DNA of 64,000 bases, taken from Gallionella sp. GTDB taxonomy: Bacteria; Pseudomonadota; Gammaproteobacteria; Burkholderiales; Gallionellaceae. The position numbers and the translations under genes were made by a program. Of this stretch, positions 49,344 through 59,705 are shown piece by piece. The stretch is from positions 61,084 through 125,083 of the forward strand of contig JAJDNO010000007.1 in assembly GCA_022340615.1 (NCBI GenBank). The letters run 5' to 3'. The notes below the pieces were generated by a model that saw only the letters and a program-made list of their open reading frames with translations, was not told the DNA's origin and did no database searches. How positions within the stretch are numbered: position 1 is the first letter of the stretch; the number at the start of each line of letters is the position of its first letter.

Positions 49344-50050
49344 CTAGAAAACATAACGATAGCCAAAGTTCAGGGAGATATCGGTTACCTGGATTGAGTA
49401 GCCGTCCTGCTGCATGCTCGGTCCGGCTGCTGAGAGCAGGAATCCCCAGTTATCCCAGCGACCTTCCAGTAGCAGACTCGATGCGAGATGCAGTTCGGTG
49501 GTCTTGTGCGAGAAATAGACGCGATCCTGTGTCGCGGAATCGGTCAGGATGATATTCCCGTCGAAGGTCGCTATCCCCGCTCCTAGGCCTTCCCGGCCTT
49601 GAAGTAGGTGCCCTGACGGAGATTTCCCCACAGGTAGAACAGAGTCGGTACCACATATGCAAACTTGCCGCTTCCACCGGTGCCCAGATACAGGTAGGTA
49701 TTGTTCGAGGTTGCCTGCTGGTCCATATGAAACGACGACAGGTTGAACATGAAGTCATATCCAAAATGGGAATCTGCAAAAAATGCCGGGCGGGTGCTGT
49801 AACTGAGAAAATACGACCTTTGGTTGCGCTGCACCAGCTTGCCGGTGGCGTTGTCGGAGAGCCGTTTGACGGTCAGGTCCGCTTCGCGTCCGCCTATGCC
49901 AATCGCGAGGCTGCTGCCGTTGGTCAGATAATCCAATATCGCATCAGAGTAAGATGCAGGTACCGGCTGCTGGTCCTGCGCCTGTGCCGGGCATACGAAC
50001 CCGAGCGCGATCAGCAGCAATCCCTTCCGGCAATATCCCCTTGTTTTCAC
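49344..50050 (-). pseudogene. Outer-membrane beta-barrel-type protein broken by a one-base frameshift
   Basis: Two overlapping frames read as one protein. From GTG 50050 come a signal peptide ([13 protein letters not shown]) and beta-strand-like sequence down to GTYFKAGKA, stopping at a TAG near 49583. The frame one base off continues as EGLGAGIATFDGN and runs on to an FGYRYVF end, the terminal-aromatic signature of outer-membrane barrels. Dropping one G from the GCCGGGAAGGCC run near 49590 joins them into about 234 residues. The family is not recognised; alternating strands suggest a small barrel. It may be a real loss, a slippage site, or a base-call error. Confidence 0.65.
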
Positions 50051-50075
50051 AAGCTGCTCCCTCGTGCATATCCTG

Positions 50076-50111
50076 GTTGCAGTTGCAGTTGCAGTTGCAG
50101 TTGCAGTTTCA
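50076..50111. repeat. Hexanucleotide repeat (GTTGCA), five perfect units
   Basis: GTTGCA is repeated five times at 50076-50105, followed by one degenerate unit, GTTTCA (50106-50111). The array lies 25 bases upstream of the GTG of the frameshifted outer-membrane gene on the minus strand, in or near its promoter, and about 190 bases before aroA on the other strand. Copy-number change would alter promoter spacing. Confidence 0.85.
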
Positions 50112-50304
50112 GGGCGACGGCGATGTCGATCGTCCGTTCTTCCCCATTTTTTCCGGAATATACATCATCGCAAATGCGCATCCTACCGAACAGCATGGAA
50201 GATGCCGGCAATATCCTTGCGCGAAACGATGCTTCTATCGCAGCAGCTCGGGGCTTTGCGGTATCATTGCGTTTCAGCAAATCTGCGATGCAATTCAATT
50301 TGTA

Positions 50305-52278
50305 ATGACGTCCGAAAACTTCATCGATCTCCCCCCTTTGTTCAGCGCGCGCGGCACGGTTACGCTGCCCGGCTCTAAAAGCATTTCCAACCGCATCCTG
50401 CTGCTGTCGGCGCTGGCGCAGGGCACGACTGAAATACGCGATGTGCTGCTGTCAGATGATACCGGGCGCATGCTCAATGCCTTGCGCATGCTGGGCGTAG
50501 AAGTTGAGGAACTGGAACCACTGGTGTTCCGCGTGACTGGCTGTGGCGGGAATTTTCCGGTCAAGCAGGCGGAGCTGTTTCTCGGCAATGCCGGTACCGC
50601 GTTCCGTCCGCTGACGGCGGCGCTGGCGCTGTCCGGCGGCGAGTACCGGCTGTCGGGGGTGCCGCGCATGCACGAGCGGCCGATCGGCGACCTGGTCGAT
50701 GCGCTGCGCGAACTCGGCGCCGATATCGAATGCGTGGACAATGAAGGTTTTCCGCCGCTGCAGATCCATCCGGCGACACTGGGCGATGCGGATCGTGTCG
50801 GCGTGCGCGGCGATGTATCCAGCCAGTTCCTGACCGCTTTGCTGATGGCATTGCCATTGCTGGATCGCGAAGTTACCGTGGATGTGGTCGGCGAGTTGAT
50901 TTCCAAGCCTTATATCGAAATCACGCTGGCGATGATGGAACGCTTCGGCGTGAAAGTGCAAAGGGATGGCTGGCGCAGCTTCAGGATTGCGGCGGGCAGC
51001 CGCTATCGATCGCCCGGCGTGATCTACGTGGAAGGCGATGCGTCGTCGGCATCCTATTTTCTTGCCGCCGGTGCGATCGGCGGCGGGCCGGTGCGTATCG
51101 AAGGGGTGGGCAGCGGCAGCATACAGGGAGATGTGCGTTTCGCCGATGCGCTGGCACAGATGGGTGCACAGATCGAAATGGGTGCGAACTGGATTGAGGC
51201 GAGGGCGCCGCAATCGGCGAGGCTCAGCGCGATTGATCTGGATTGCAACCACATTCCCGATGCGGCAATGACGCTGGCGGTGGCCGCGCTGTTTGCCGAG
51301 GGCACGACCACGCTGCGCAACATCGCCAGCTGGCGAGTCAAGGAAACCGACCGCATCGCAGCAATGTCGACCGAGTTGCGCAAAGTCGGCGCGACGGTGG
51401 AAGAAGGGCAGGACTATATCCGCATCACCCCTCCGACATGCATACGCCATGCAGCCATCGACACCTACGACGATCACCGCATGGCGATGTGTTTTTCGCT
51501 GGCTGCGTTTGGCGCCGAAGGCGTGCGCATCAACGATCCGCGCTGTGTCGCAAAGACTTTCCCGAATTATTTTACGGTGCTGCATGATGTAGTCCGGGCT
51601 GTGCCGGTGATCGCGATCGACGGGCCGTCTGCATCCGGCAAGGGCACGGTGGCGCAACTGGTAGCTGCGAGGCTGGGATTCCATTACCTGGACAGCGGTG
51701 CGCTGTACCGCTTGCTGGCGTTCGCTGCACAGCGCGACCATGTTCAACTGACCGATGAATCGCGTCTGACAGAGCTGGCCGATCGCATGGATATCCGCTT
51801 TGAGGGAAAGGACATCTTTCTGGATGGCGCGCCGGTCGGCGACGAATTGCGCGGCGAGAAATGCGCAGCCGCGGCCTCCGTTGTGGCAGCCCTGCCCGGG
51901 GTGCGCGCCGCGCTTTTGAACAAGCAGCATGCCTTCCGCAGGGCTCCCGGGCTGGTTGCGGATGGCCGCGATATGGGGTCGGTAGTTTTTCCGGACGCGG
52001 TGCTGAAGATATTTCTTACAGCCAGTGCCGAGGCTCGTGCCGATCGCCGATATAAGCAGTTGATGGAGAAAGGGATCGATGCTAATATCGCCGCCCTTTT
52101 GATGGATATTCGTGTGCGCGACGAGCGTGATTCGAAACGCAACGCATCTCCGTTGCAACAGGCACCGGGAGCAAGCCTGCTGGACACCACGGCGCTGAGC
52201 ATCGATGAAGCTGTACAGGACATCGAGCAGGCGGCGCGGAAAATGTTGGCAGACTATCCGGTAAAAAGCTTTAAATAA
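50305..52278 (+). CDS. aroA-cmk: Bifunctional EPSP synthase / cytidylate kinase
   Basis: This single frame of 657 residues joins two normally separate enzymes. Residues 1-~430 are 3-phosphoshikimate 1-carboxyvinyltransferase: [17 protein letters not shown] near 17-33, [15 protein letters not shown] near 95, [11 protein letters not shown] near 346 and the DDHRMAM motif near 390. From about residue 433 it is CMP kinase: P-loop GPSASGKGT near 440-448, [12 protein letters not shown] and [13 protein letters not shown]. No stop or start separates the parts; a GTG at 51601 could allow a separate Cmk. The start ATG 50305 precedes [13 protein letters not shown]; the frame upstream runs through the hexamer repeat and is not real coding. 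rpsA follows as in many genomes. Confidence 0.93.
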   Translation: MTSENFIDLPPLFSARGTVTLPGSKSISNRILLLSALAQGTTEIRDVLLSDDTGRMLNALRMLGVEVEELEPLVFRVTGCGGNFPVKQAELFLGNAGTAFRPLTAALALSGGEYRLSGVPRMHERPIGDLVDALRELGADIECVDNEGFPPLQIHPATLGDADRVGVRGDVSSQFLTALLMALPLLDREVTVDVVGELISKPYIEITLAMMERFGVKVQRDGWRSFRIAAGSRYRSPGVIYVEGDASSASYFLAAGAIGGGPVRIEGVGSGSIQGDVRFADALAQMGAQIEMGANWIEARAPQSARLSAIDLDCNHIPDAAMTLAVAALFAEGTTTLRNIASWRVKETDRIAAMSTELRKVGATVEEGQDYIRITPPTCIRHAAIDTYDDHRMAMCFSLAAFGAEGVRINDPRCVAKTFPNYFTVLHDVVRAVPVIAIDGPSASGKGTVAQLVAARLGFHYLDSGALYRLLAFAAQRDHVQLTDESRLTELADRMDIRFEGKDIFLDGAPVGDELRGEKCAAAASVVAALPGVRAALLNKQHAFRRAPGLVADGRDMGSVVFPDAVLKIFLTASAEARADRRYKQLMEKGIDANIAALLMDIRVRDERDSKRNASPLQQAPGASLLDTTALSIDEAVQDIEQAARKMLADYPVKSFK

Positions 52279-52374
52279 CAGGCCCCAGAAGACTGATCGT
52301 CTGACGGGATCTTTAACTAACCCTCTGCACCGATTTGTTTTTTTCGGGCAGATAATATTTTTTAGGTGTATCCG
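52279..52374 (+). promoter_or_regulatory. rpsA leader with hairpin and boxA-like element
   Basis: The 96 bases before rpsA hold AGAC (52290-52293)/GTCT (52299-52302), flanked by CCC and GGG, forming an imperfect hairpin. GATCTTTAACTAA (52308-52320) shares GATCTTTAA with the rRNA leader at 63849. A T run and an AT-rich GATAATATTTTTTAGG leading to the ribosome binding site follow. The element suggests NusB/S10-type antitermination or S1 autoregulation; both are inference. Confidence 0.4.
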
Positions 52375-54099
52375 ATGAACGCAACCTCAACCGCAGCAAC
52401 AGCAGTACAAGATCCCGATAGTTTTGCAGCAATGTTTGAAGAAAGCCTGACGCGCAAGGAAATGCGCGCAGGCGAATTGATTACCGCGCAGGTAGTGCGC
52501 GTCGACCACAACATGGTGGTCGTGAATGCCGGACTGAAGTCCGAAAGTTTGATTCCGATCGAGGAATTCCTCGACGCCAAGGGCGAATTGGAAGTTGCCG
52601 CGGGTGATTTTGTCACCGTCGCGATCGAATCGCTGGAAAACGGCTATGGAGAAACCAAGCTGTCGCGTGAAAAAGCCAAGCGCCTGGCTGCATGGCACGA
52701 GCTGGAAATCGCGATGGAAGAAGGCAAGATCGTGGAAGGCTATGTCAGCGGCAAGGTCAAGGGCGGTCTGACCGCGATGGTCAACGGTATCCGCGCATTC
52801 CTGCCGGGTTCGCTGGTAGATATTCGTCCGGTCAAGGACACCACGCCTTACGAAAACAAGACCATGGAGCTGAAGGTCATCAAGCTGGACCGCAAGCGCA
52901 ATAACGTGGTGGTTTCCCGTCGCGCCGTGCTGGAAGCAAGCATGGGTGCAGACCGAGAGGCGATCCTTGAGAATCTGAAGGAAGGCGCAATCGTCAAGGG
53001 CGTGGTCAAGAACATCACCGACTACGGTGCATTCGTTGACCTTGGCGGCATTGACGGCTTGCTGCATATCACAGATCTGGCCTGGCGCCGCGTCAAGCAT
53101 CCGTCCGAAGTGTTGACCGTCGGCGACGAGATCGAGGCCAAGATTCTGAAATTCGATCAGGAGAAGAACCGTGTATCCCTGGGCATCAAGCAGATGGGCG
53201 ATGATCCATGGAACGGTCTGGCGCGTCGCTACCCGCAGGGTACGCGCATGTTCGGCAAGGTGACCAACCTGACTGACTACGGCGCATTCGTCGAGATCGA
53301 ACAGGGTATTGAAGGACTGGTGCACGTTTCTGAAATGGACTGGACCAACAAGAACGTTCATCCTTCCAAGGTTGTAAGCCTGGGCGATGAAGTCGAGGTG
53401 ATGATTCTGGAAATCGACGAAGCGCGTCGCCGCATCTCGCTGGGTATGAAGCAATGCCAATCCAACCCCTGGGATGATTTCCAGATCAACCACAAGAAAG
53501 GCGACAAGGTTAAGGGCCAGATCAAGTCGATCACCGACTTCGGCGTATTCATCGGTCTGGATGGCGGTATCGACGGTCTGGTGCATCTGTCGGACCTGTC
53601 CTGGAGCCAGCCCGGCGAAGAAGCCGTACGCAGCTACAAGAAGGGCGACGAAGTCGAAGCAGTGGTGTTGGCTATCGACGTTGATCGCGAGAGGATCTCC
53701 CTGGGTATCAAGCAACTGGAAGGAGATCCATTCGGCGGTTTCGCCTCCAGCCATGAGAAGGGTGCTGTGGTTACCGGCACCGTAAAGTCTCTTGATGCCA
53801 AGGGTGCCGTGATTGCGCTGGAAGGCGATGTAGAGGCATATCTGAAGTCTTCCGAAGTATCGGCTGACCGCGTCGAGGATATTCGAACCCATCTCAAGGA
53901 AGGTGACAGCGTTACAGCAGTCATCATCAACGTTGATCGCAAGAATCGCGGCATCAACCTGTCGATCAAGGCTCTGAACAAAACTGAGGATACCGCGGCG
54001 TTGCAGAAGCTTTCAGCAGAAAGCAATGCGAGTGCCGGCACCACCAATCTGGGCGCTTTGCTGAAGGCCAAGATGGGCGGTAACAAGACTGAAGCTTAA
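52375..54099 (+). CDS. rpsA: 30S ribosomal protein S1
   Basis: S1 is the large mRNA-binding protein of the small subunit. The 574-residue chain holds six S1/OB repeats, each ending in a run like RISLGMKQ or [14 protein letters not shown], with the middle repeats marked by [18 protein letters not shown] and [19 protein letters not shown], cut here to TDYGAFV and TDFGVFI. ATG 52375 starts [12 protein letters not shown] behind TTTAGGTG; a frame from 52366 is less likely. It sits between the aroA-cmk fusion and ihfB, the standard order in proteobacteria. The gene is likely strongly expressed and self-regulated. Confidence 0.97.
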   Translation: MNATSTAATAVQDPDSFAAMFEESLTRKEMRAGELITAQVVRVDHNMVVVNAGLKSESLIPIEEFLDAKGELEVAAGDFVTVAIESLENGYGETKLSREKAKRLAAWHELEIAMEEGKIVEGYVSGKVKGGLTAMVNGIRAFLPGSLVDIRPVKDTTPYENKTMELKVIKLDRKRNNVVVSRRAVLEASMGADREAILENLKEGAIVKGVVKNITDYGAFVDLGGIDGLLHITDLAWRRVKHPSEVLTVGDEIEAKILKFDQEKNRVSLGIKQMGDDPWNGLARRYPQGTRMFGKVTNLTDYGAFVEIEQGIEGLVHVSEMDWTNKNVHPSKVVSLGDEVEVMILEIDEARRRISLGMKQCQSNPWDDFQINHKKGDKVKGQIKSITDFGVFIGLDGGIDGLVHLSDLSWSQPGEEAVRSYKKGDEVEAVVLAIDVDRERISLGIKQLEGDPFGGFASSHEKGAVVTGTVKSLDAKGAVIALEGDVEAYLKSSEVSADRVEDIRTHLKEGDSVTAVIINVDRKNRGINLSIKALNKTEDTAALQKLSAESNASAGTTNLGALLKAKMGGNKTEA

Positions 54100-54114
54100 G
54101 ATTGAGGTTCTGAC

Positions 54115-54402
54115 ATGATTCGTTCTGATCTGATTGCCAAACTGGCCGAGTTGCATCCGCAACTGCTGGCCAAGGATGCGGAGCTCGCCGTGAAGGTGAT
54201 TCTGGATGCACTGTCTGCAACGCTATCGCGTGGCGGACGTGTCGAGATTCGCGGTTTCGGCAGCTTTGGCCTGAATTACCGTCCGCCGCGTCAGGGGCGC
54301 AACCCCAAGACCGGCGACAAGGTGAAGGTGCCGGCAAAATATGTCCCGCACTTCAAGGCAGGCAAGGAGCTCAGGGAGCGAGTCTGCGAACAAAAGACCT
54401 GA
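54115..54402 (+). CDS. ihfB: Integration host factor beta subunit
   Basis: This 95-residue DNA-bending protein of the HU/IHF family pairs with IHF-alpha. [22 protein letters not shown] begins the helical part; the DNA-inserting beta arm region shows [31 protein letters not shown], given here as cores RGFGSFGL and [10 protein letters not shown], including the key Pro near residue 64. GAGGTTCTGAC precedes the ATG. It follows rpsA and is closed by a clear terminator. The rpsA-ihfB pairing is standard. Confidence 0.97.
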   Translation: MIRSDLIAKLAELHPQLLAKDAELAVKVILDALSATLSRGGRVEIRGFGSFGLNYRPPRQGRNPKTGDKVKVPAKYVPHFKAGKELRERVCEQKT

Positions 54403-54424
54403 TTTCCGGGACAACACTTCAAAT

Positions 54425-54458
54425 GGCGGCATATCGCAAGGTATCGCCGCCTTTTTTT
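54425..54458 (+). terminator. Rho-independent terminator after ihfB
   Basis: GGCGGC (54425-54430) pairs with GCCGCC (54446-54451), with an inner ATA/TAT extension around a GCAAG-type loop. It is followed at once by seven T (54452-54458). This is a clear intrinsic terminator 23 bases after ihfB and separates it from lapA. Confidence 0.85.
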
Positions 54459-54493
54459 ATGCTATCGTTGCGGTGAATTTGACGGGATATACC

Positions 54494-54781
54494 ATGCGTT
54501 ATTTCAACTGGATTATTCGAGTACTGCTGTTCATCGCGCTGCTTGGTTTTGCGGCAAAGAACAATCAGCCGATCACGCTGAAATATTATTTCGGCTATGA
54601 ATGGCAGTCCTACCTCGTGATAGCGCTGCTGATTTTTTTTGCTGTCGGTGCTGTCGTGGGTGTGCTTGCGATGTTCCCGAAAATGGTGCGGCAGCGACGT
54701 GAAATTTTCGCCCTGAAGCGCCAGCTCCGCGCCAGGGAAAAGCTGGCCGATCTCGATGAAACGCAACAATTGCCGGGATAA
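54494..54781 (+). CDS. lapA: Lipopolysaccharide assembly protein A domain protein (LapA)
   Basis: This 95-residue inner-membrane protein has two helices (about 3-21 and 43-63) and a cytosolic basic/coiled tail (RQRREIFALKRQLRAREKL). KNNQPITLKYYFG between the helices is typical of the DUF1049/LapA family. It starts at ATG 54494 (MRYFNW); the frame runs further up through the terminator, which is not coding. LapB follows 11 bases later; together they coordinate LPS synthesis and transport and control of LpxC stability. Confidence 0.92.
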   Translation: MRYFNWIIRVLLFIALLGFAAKNNQPITLKYYFGYEWQSYLVIALLIFFAVGAVVGVLAMFPKMVRQRREIFALKRQLRAREKLADLDETQQLPG

Positions 54782-54792
54782 CCGCATTAATT

Positions 54793-55968
54793 ATGGAATT
54801 CCAATTCTGGATGCTGCTGATATTTCCGCTGTTTTTTGGAATGGGATGGCTGGCCGCACGCATTGATATTAAAGAGCTGCTTTCGGAATCGAGCGTGCTT
54901 CCGAATTCGTATTTTCAGGGGCTGAATTTCCTGCTCAACGAGCAACAGGACAAGGCCATCGAAGCATTCATCGAAGTGGTCAAGGTTGATCCGCAGACTG
55001 TCGAATTGCACTTTGCTCTGGGCAGCCTGTTTCGCCGCCGTGGCGAAGTGGACAGGGCGCTGCGCATGCACCACAACCTTGTCGACAGGGCGGATCTGGA
55101 CGATGACAAACGACAGCATGCAATATTCGAACTGGCCCAGGACTACCTGAAGGCGGGTATCCTGGACCGTGCCGAAAGTCTGTTCAGTGAACTGGAAAAC
55201 ACCATGTATGCCAGGCAGTCCCTGGAATTCCTTCTGGAGTTGTTTCAGAAAGAGCATGACTGGTTCAAGGCGATTACGGTGGCTAAACGCCTTGCGCAGG
55301 TTTCCGGGGAATCCTACAACCGTCAGGCTGCTTTTTTCTATTGCGAGATGGCGAGCGAAGAGAACGAGGCTGGAAATTTCGCTTCAGCCCGCGAACATTT
55401 GCAGCAGGCGTTGCGGATTGACCAGAATTCGGTTCGTGCAACCATGATGCTGGGCGACATGCTGGCCAGCGAGGGCAGGCATGCCGATGCAATCGATACC
55501 TGGAGAAGCATCGAGTCTCAGGATGCGCAATATTTGCCACTGGTTGCGGAACGTATGTTGAATTCCTATCGCAGCCTGGATCGTGAAGCAGAAGGCATCG
55601 CACTACTGCGTGAGTATCTGGGAAAATACCATTCCCTGGACCTGATGAATGTGGTGTTTACCGGGGTGCTGAAAAACGAAGGATCGTCTGCGGCCTATCA
55701 ATTGGTTCGCGATGAACTGAAGCGAAATCCGACCTTGCTCGGCCTGGACAAATTGCTGGAAGCGCGGTTGCTGGAAATGCCCGGAGAAATGCGTTCCGAT
55801 GTCGAGCTGGTCAAGGATCTGGTTCACAAGCGCACCCGCAACCTGGCCACCTACCATTGTGCTCATTGCGGTTTCAAGGCGCGCCAGTTCTATTGGCATT
55901 GTCCGGCTTGCCAGGCCTGGGGCAGCTATTCCCCACGACGAGGCGAAGAAACCGGAGCACCACTGTGA
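54793..55968 (+). CDS. lapB: Lipopolysaccharide assembly protein B (LapB/YciM)
   Basis: This 391-residue protein has an N-terminal membrane anchor (about residues 4-20), several TPR repeats (about 45-320, for example [21 protein letters not shown]) and a C-terminal rubredoxin-like zinc domain with paired cysteines in YHCAHCGF and [12 protein letters not shown]. LapB is a regulator of LpxC turnover that holds LPS enzymes together at the inner membrane. It lies directly after lapA. Its stop overlaps the GTG of pyrF. Confidence 0.95.
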   Translation: MEFQFWMLLIFPLFFGMGWLAARIDIKELLSESSVLPNSYFQGLNFLLNEQQDKAIEAFIEVVKVDPQTVELHFALGSLFRRRGEVDRALRMHHNLVDRADLDDDKRQHAIFELAQDYLKAGILDRAESLFSELENTMYARQSLEFLLELFQKEHDWFKAITVAKRLAQVSGESYNRQAAFFYCEMASEENEAGNFASAREHLQQALRIDQNSVRATMMLGDMLASEGRHADAIDTWRSIESQDAQYLPLVAERMLNSYRSLDREAEGIALLREYLGKYHSLDLMNVVFTGVLKNEGSSAAYQLVRDELKRNPTLLGLDKLLEARLLEMPGEMRSDVELVKDLVHKRTRNLATYHCAHCGFKARQFYWHCPACQAWGSYSPRRGEETGAPL

Positions 55969-56672
55969 ACGATCCCAGAATCATCGTCGCGCTGGATTAC
56001 CCGGATGCCCAGCCCGCTCTGGCGCTGGCCGACAGGCTGGAGCCTTCGCAGTGCCGGTTGAAAGTCGGCAAACAGCTGTTTACCGCCACCGGCCCCCACT
56101 TGCTTGAGTCGCTCATGAAGCGTGGTTTTGAAATTTTCCTGGATTTGAAATTCCACGACATTCCCAATACCACTGCGCAGGCGTGCAGAGCGGCGGCCAG
56201 CCTCGGCGTGTGGATGGTCAATGTGCATGCTCTGGGCGGGCGAAAGATGCTGGAAGCGGCACGTGATGCAGTTGCAGGCACTTCACAGAAGCCCAGGCTG
56301 ATTGCAGTAACCCTGCTGACCAGCATGGCGCAACAGGATCTTCACGATATTGGAATCAATGCAACGCCCGCAGAGATGGTGTTGCGCCTGGCGACACTGG
56401 CACGGGACAGCGGACTCGATGGCGTAGTGTGCTCAGCTCATGAATCAGCTTTGTTGCGCAAGCATTGCGGCAGTGAATTTTGCCTGGTGACGCCGGGCAT
56501 TCGTCCGTCACAGGCCAGCCTTGATGACCAGTCTAGGGTGATGACGCCTCGAGCGGCCATGGAAGCGGGCTCAAGCTACCTGGTGATCGGACGTCCGATC
56601 ACCCAGGCTGCAGATCCGTTGCGCGCGCTGCTTGGAATCAATCAGGAACTTGAAAACAGGGGTGCAGTATGA
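55965..56672 (+). CDS. pyrF: Orotidine 5'-phosphate decarboxylase
   Basis: PyrF removes CO2 from OMP to give UMP. The 235-residue protein starts at GTG 55965 (overlapping the lapB stop), [14 protein letters not shown]. The catalytic tetrad is in [12 protein letters not shown] (Asp60, Lys62, Asp65), with the phosphate-binding TPGIRPSQ near residue 185 and GRPIT near the end. The order lapB-pyrF is usual in this group. UMP made here feeds the pyrG step at the left of the window. Confidence 0.96.
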   Translation: MNDPRIIVALDYPDAQPALALADRLEPSQCRLKVGKQLFTATGPHLLESLMKRGFEIFLDLKFHDIPNTTAQACRAAASLGVWMVNVHALGGRKMLEAARDAVAGTSQKPRLIAVTLLTSMAQQDLHDIGINATPAEMVLRLATLARDSGLDGVVCSAHESALLRKHCGSEFCLVTPGIRPSQASLDDQSRVMTPRAAMEAGSSYLVIGRPITQAADPLRALLGINQELENRGAV

Positions 56673-56687
56673 ATTTGAAGGGTATAC

Positions 56688-57647
56688 ATGGATATGACCA
56701 CGCTACCGGAGTTTGACGAAGCCAGGATATTGGTGGTTGGCGATGTGATGCTGGATCGTTACTGGTTCGGTGATGTCAGCCGCATTTCGCCTGAGGCACC
56801 GGTCCCGGTGCTCAAGGTCGAGCGTGTCGACGAGCGACCGGGCGGTGCAGCCAACGTGGCGCGCAACATAGCAGCGCTCGGCGCGCATGCCACTCTGCTT
56901 TCGGTGGTCGGGAACGACGAAGCGGGGGGCTGTCTGGAAAATCTGCTCAGCGAGCAACACAATCTTGCAGCGCTGCTTCATCGCGACAACACCTTTTCCA
57001 CCATTATCAAGTTGCGCGCGATCGCGCGCCACCAGCAGTTGCTGCGAATTGATTTCGAGACACCGCCGAGCCATGAGGTATTGCACGCTGCGCTTGAAAA
57101 TTATCGGGTCCAGCTGCCTCTGGCAGAGGTCGTGATTCTTTCAGACTACGGAAAGGGCGGATTGACACATATAGCAGAAATGATCTGTCTTGCACGGGAT
57201 GCAGGAAAACCGGTCCTGGTTGATCCGAAGGGTGATGATTACGCCCGCTACCGAGGAGCAACCATACTGACACCAAACCGAAGTGAATTTCGTGAAGTTG
57301 CAGGCAGCTGGAAGACTGATACCGAATTCAACGAAAAAGCGGAAAAATTGCGTACTGAATTGCAGCTTGATGCGTTGCTGGTCACGCGTAGCGAAGAAGG
57401 CATGAGTCTGTTCCGCTCCAATGAAGTTCATCACGAGCCAACCCATACCCGCGAGGTATTTGATGTCAGTGGTGCCGGCGATACGGTGATTGCCACGCTG
57501 GCTGTGATGCTTGCGAGTGGCGCAGATTTTCCGGATGCGATGCGTATAGCGAATCGTGCGGCTGGCATCGTGGTTGGGAAGCTGGGGACTGCGGTAGTCA
57601 GCCGTGACGAGATTGAGAGGGATATGGCTATTGCAACGAATGAATAG
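56688..57647 (+). CDS. hldA: D-glycero-beta-D-manno-heptose-7-phosphate kinase
   Basis: This 319-residue ribokinase-family enzyme phosphorylates heptose 7-phosphate at position 1 in LPS core heptose synthesis. [27 protein letters not shown], cut here to [11 protein letters not shown] near 16-26, [17 protein letters not shown] near 50 and the catalytic [17 protein letters not shown] near 256 are present. It is the monofunctional kinase: the C-terminal adenylyltransferase half of E. coli HldE is missing, as in many Betaproteobacteria. ATG 56688 follows GAAGGGTATAC. hldD is next. Confidence 0.93.
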   Translation: MDMTTLPEFDEARILVVGDVMLDRYWFGDVSRISPEAPVPVLKVERVDERPGGAANVARNIAALGAHATLLSVVGNDEAGGCLENLLSEQHNLAALLHRDNTFSTIIKLRAIARHQQLLRIDFETPPSHEVLHAALENYRVQLPLAEVVILSDYGKGGLTHIAEMICLARDAGKPVLVDPKGDDYARYRGATILTPNRSEFREVAGSWKTDTEFNEKAEKLRTELQLDALLVTRSEEGMSLFRSNEVHHEPTHTREVFDVSGAGDTVIATLAVMLASGADFPDAMRIANRAAGIVVGKLGTAVVSRDEIERDMAIATNE

Positions 57648-57736
57648 GCCCCCGAGATTGTGAGCGCTCATGCGGGCGTCCTGTTTCCTTTGCTTTGCTG
57701 CAGGACCTCACCCCTGAAAATTTGAGGAGAATACCA

Positions 57737-58735
57737 ATGTATTACATCATCACCGGCGCCGCCGGATTTATCGGATCAAACCTGGTCAAAGCGCTAAACG
57801 AGCGTGGAGAGAACAATATCATCGTTGTCGATAATCTCAAGAATGCAGACAAATTCAGGAATCTGGTTGATTGCGAGATTGCCGATTATCTCGACAAGGC
57901 GGACTTCCTGGAGAAATTGCAGGACGGTTTTTTCGATGGATTGGTCAGTGCGGTTCTGCACCAGGGTGCTTGTTCTGACACCATGGAAACCGATGGCCGC
58001 TACATGATGGAGAATAATTACCGGTACACGCTGGAATTGCTGAATTACTGCCAGAATGAAGAGATTCCGTTCCTGTATGCATCTTCGGCCTCGGTGTATG
58101 GTGGTAGCAGCGTATTCAAGGAGAGCCGGGAATTTGAAGCACCGTTAAACGTGTATGCCTATTCCAAATTCCTGTTCGATCAGATCGTGCGCCGCCGCTG
58201 GCAAAAGCGCAGCGCGCAGGTCGTCGGGTTCCGCTACTTCAATGTGTACGGTCCGCGCGAACAACACAAGGGACGCATGGCATCGGTCGCTTATCATTTC
58301 TTCAACCAGTATCAGGCCGAGGGCCGGGTAAAATTGTTCGAAGGATGTGATGGTTACGCCAACGGAGCGCAACTGCGTGATTTCGTGTCGATCGAGGATG
58401 TGGTCAAGGTGAATATGCATTTTCTGGATAATCCCGGCAAGTCGGGAATATTCAACCTGGGTACCGGCCAGGCGCAAAGTTTCAACGACGTCGCGGTGGC
58501 AACCATCAATACTTTGCGCAAAGCAGAATCCAAACCGGAACTTGGTCTTGCCGAGATGCAGAAGCAGGGGCTGATCAGTTACATCCCATTCCCGGAAGCA
58601 CTGCGCGGAAAATATCAGAGTTACACCCAGGCGGATATGGGTGCGTTGCGCAATTGCGGTTACACAGAAGATTTTCTGAGCGTGGAGCAGGGTGTAGCAA
58701 GGTATGTAGATCAGATGCTAAGCGCGGCAAAATAA
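57737..58735 (+). CDS. hldD: ADP-glyceromanno-heptose 6-epimerase
   Basis: This 332-residue NADP-dependent epimerase converts ADP-D,D-heptose to the L,D form used in the LPS inner core. The Rossmann motif [10 protein letters not shown] begins at residue 6, and the SDR catalytic Tyr/Lys pair sits in [10 protein letters not shown] near residue 140. [20 protein letters not shown] and [18 protein letters not shown], given as cores [10 protein letters not shown] and [11 protein letters not shown], are family-typical. ATG 57737 is set by GAGGAGA 57724-57730. It is followed by cysM. Confidence 0.96.
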   Translation: MYYIITGAAGFIGSNLVKALNERGENNIIVVDNLKNADKFRNLVDCEIADYLDKADFLEKLQDGFFDGLVSAVLHQGACSDTMETDGRYMMENNYRYTLELLNYCQNEEIPFLYASSASVYGGSSVFKESREFEAPLNVYAYSKFLFDQIVRRRWQKRSAQVVGFRYFNVYGPREQHKGRMASVAYHFFNQYQAEGRVKLFEGCDGYANGAQLRDFVSIEDVVKVNMHFLDNPGKSGIFNLGTGQAQSFNDVAVATINTLRKAESKPELGLAEMQKQGLISYIPFPEALRGKYQSYTQADMGALRNCGYTEDFLSVEQGVARYVDQMLSAAK

Positions 58736-58756
58736 AAAATTGTTCAATCAGGAAAT

Positions 58757-59650
58757 ATGCGAGTGTATCCAACGATAGAAAAATTTGTAGGGAATACCCC
58801 GCTGGTGAAACTGAAACGTATCCCGGGAAATACCAGCAATGTGTTGCTCGCCAAACTGGAAGGCAATAATCCCGCCGGATCGGTAAAGGACAGACCCGCG
58901 CTTTCGATGATCACTCACGCCGAGCAGCGCGGCGAGATCAAGCCCGGCGATACGCTGATCGAAGCGACCAGCGGTAATACCGGCATTGCGCTTGCGATGG
59001 CCGCAGCGATGCGCGGCTATAAAATGATACTGGTCATGCCGGAGAACCAGAGTATGGAACGCCGCCAGACTATGCGTGCATTTGGCGCGGAACTGGTGCT
59101 GACCAGCAAAGAGGGAAGCATGGAGCTGGCACGCGATACGGCCGAGAATCTGCGCGCCGCAGGCAATGGCATCATCCTTGATCAATTCTCCAACCCGGAT
59201 AATCCGTTGGCGCATTATGAAGGTACCGCACCGGAAATCTGGCGCGATACGAACGGCAAGATCACGCACTTCGTAAGCAGTATGGGCACTACCGGAACCA
59301 TCATGGGTTGCTCTCGATATTTCAAGGAAATGAACCGCAACATCCAGGTAATAGGAGTGCAGCCGGAAGAAGGCGCCCAGATACCCGGCATCCGGAAATG
59401 GCCGCAGGCCTATTTGCCGAAAATCTATGACGGCAAATATGTGGATAAGCTGGAATATGTGGGGCAGACGGATGCTGAAGATATGACGCGTCGCCTGGCG
59501 TGCGAAGAAGGCATATTTTGCGGCATCTCTTCCGGCGGGGCGCTAAGTGTCGCGCTGCGCATCTCACAGCAAACCGAAAACTCGGTGATTGCGTTCATCG
59601 TCTGCGACCGTGGTGACCGCTATCTTTCAACGGGAATTTTCCCCGTCTGA
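58757..59650 (+). CDS. cysM: Cysteine synthase B
   Basis: This 297-residue PLP enzyme makes cysteine from O-acetylserine and sulfide or thiosulfate. Lys44 sits in NPAGSVKDR, the substrate loop is EATSGNTGIALAMA near 72, VSSMGTTGTIMG near 175, and the PLP-phosphate GISSGGALS near 257. CysM-type RPALSMI follows the lysine. CAGGAAAT precedes the ATG at 58757. It is a second cysteine synthase in the window, beside the glutaredoxin fusion at 26.4 kb. It converges on amiC. Confidence 0.95.
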   Translation: MRVYPTIEKFVGNTPLVKLKRIPGNTSNVLLAKLEGNNPAGSVKDRPALSMITHAEQRGEIKPGDTLIEATSGNTGIALAMAAAMRGYKMILVMPENQSMERRQTMRAFGAELVLTSKEGSMELARDTAENLRAAGNGIILDQFSNPDNPLAHYEGTAPEIWRDTNGKITHFVSSMGTTGTIMGCSRYFKEMNRNIQVIGVQPEEGAQIPGIRKWPQAYLPKIYDGKYVDKLEYVGQTDAEDMTRRLACEEGIFCGISSGGALSVALRISQQTENSVIAFIVCDRGDRYLSTGIFPV

Positions 59651-59705
59651 TATGCGCATGTCGGCCTGATATTGCAATTGTTGCTTCGAGCAATGGAGCG
59701 GATTG

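Noticed and set aside
50076..50111. CRISPR-like repetition
   Set aside because: Units are six bases long with no spacers; it is a simple sequence repeat.
49954..50304. N-terminal extension of AroA reading through the hexamer repeat as Leu-Gln repeats
   Set aside because: The conserved EPSP synthase sequence starts at ATG 50305; the upstream part overlaps the outer-membrane gene and its control region.
50452..52158. A 568-codon open frame on the minus strand inside aroA-cmk
   Set aside because: Same cause: strong codon bias of the true gene leaves the opposite frame open. No start signal and no recognisable motif.
54341..54493. An extended LapA starting at 54341
   Set aside because: It would run through the ihfB stop and its terminator; the membrane protein begins naturally at ATG 54494.
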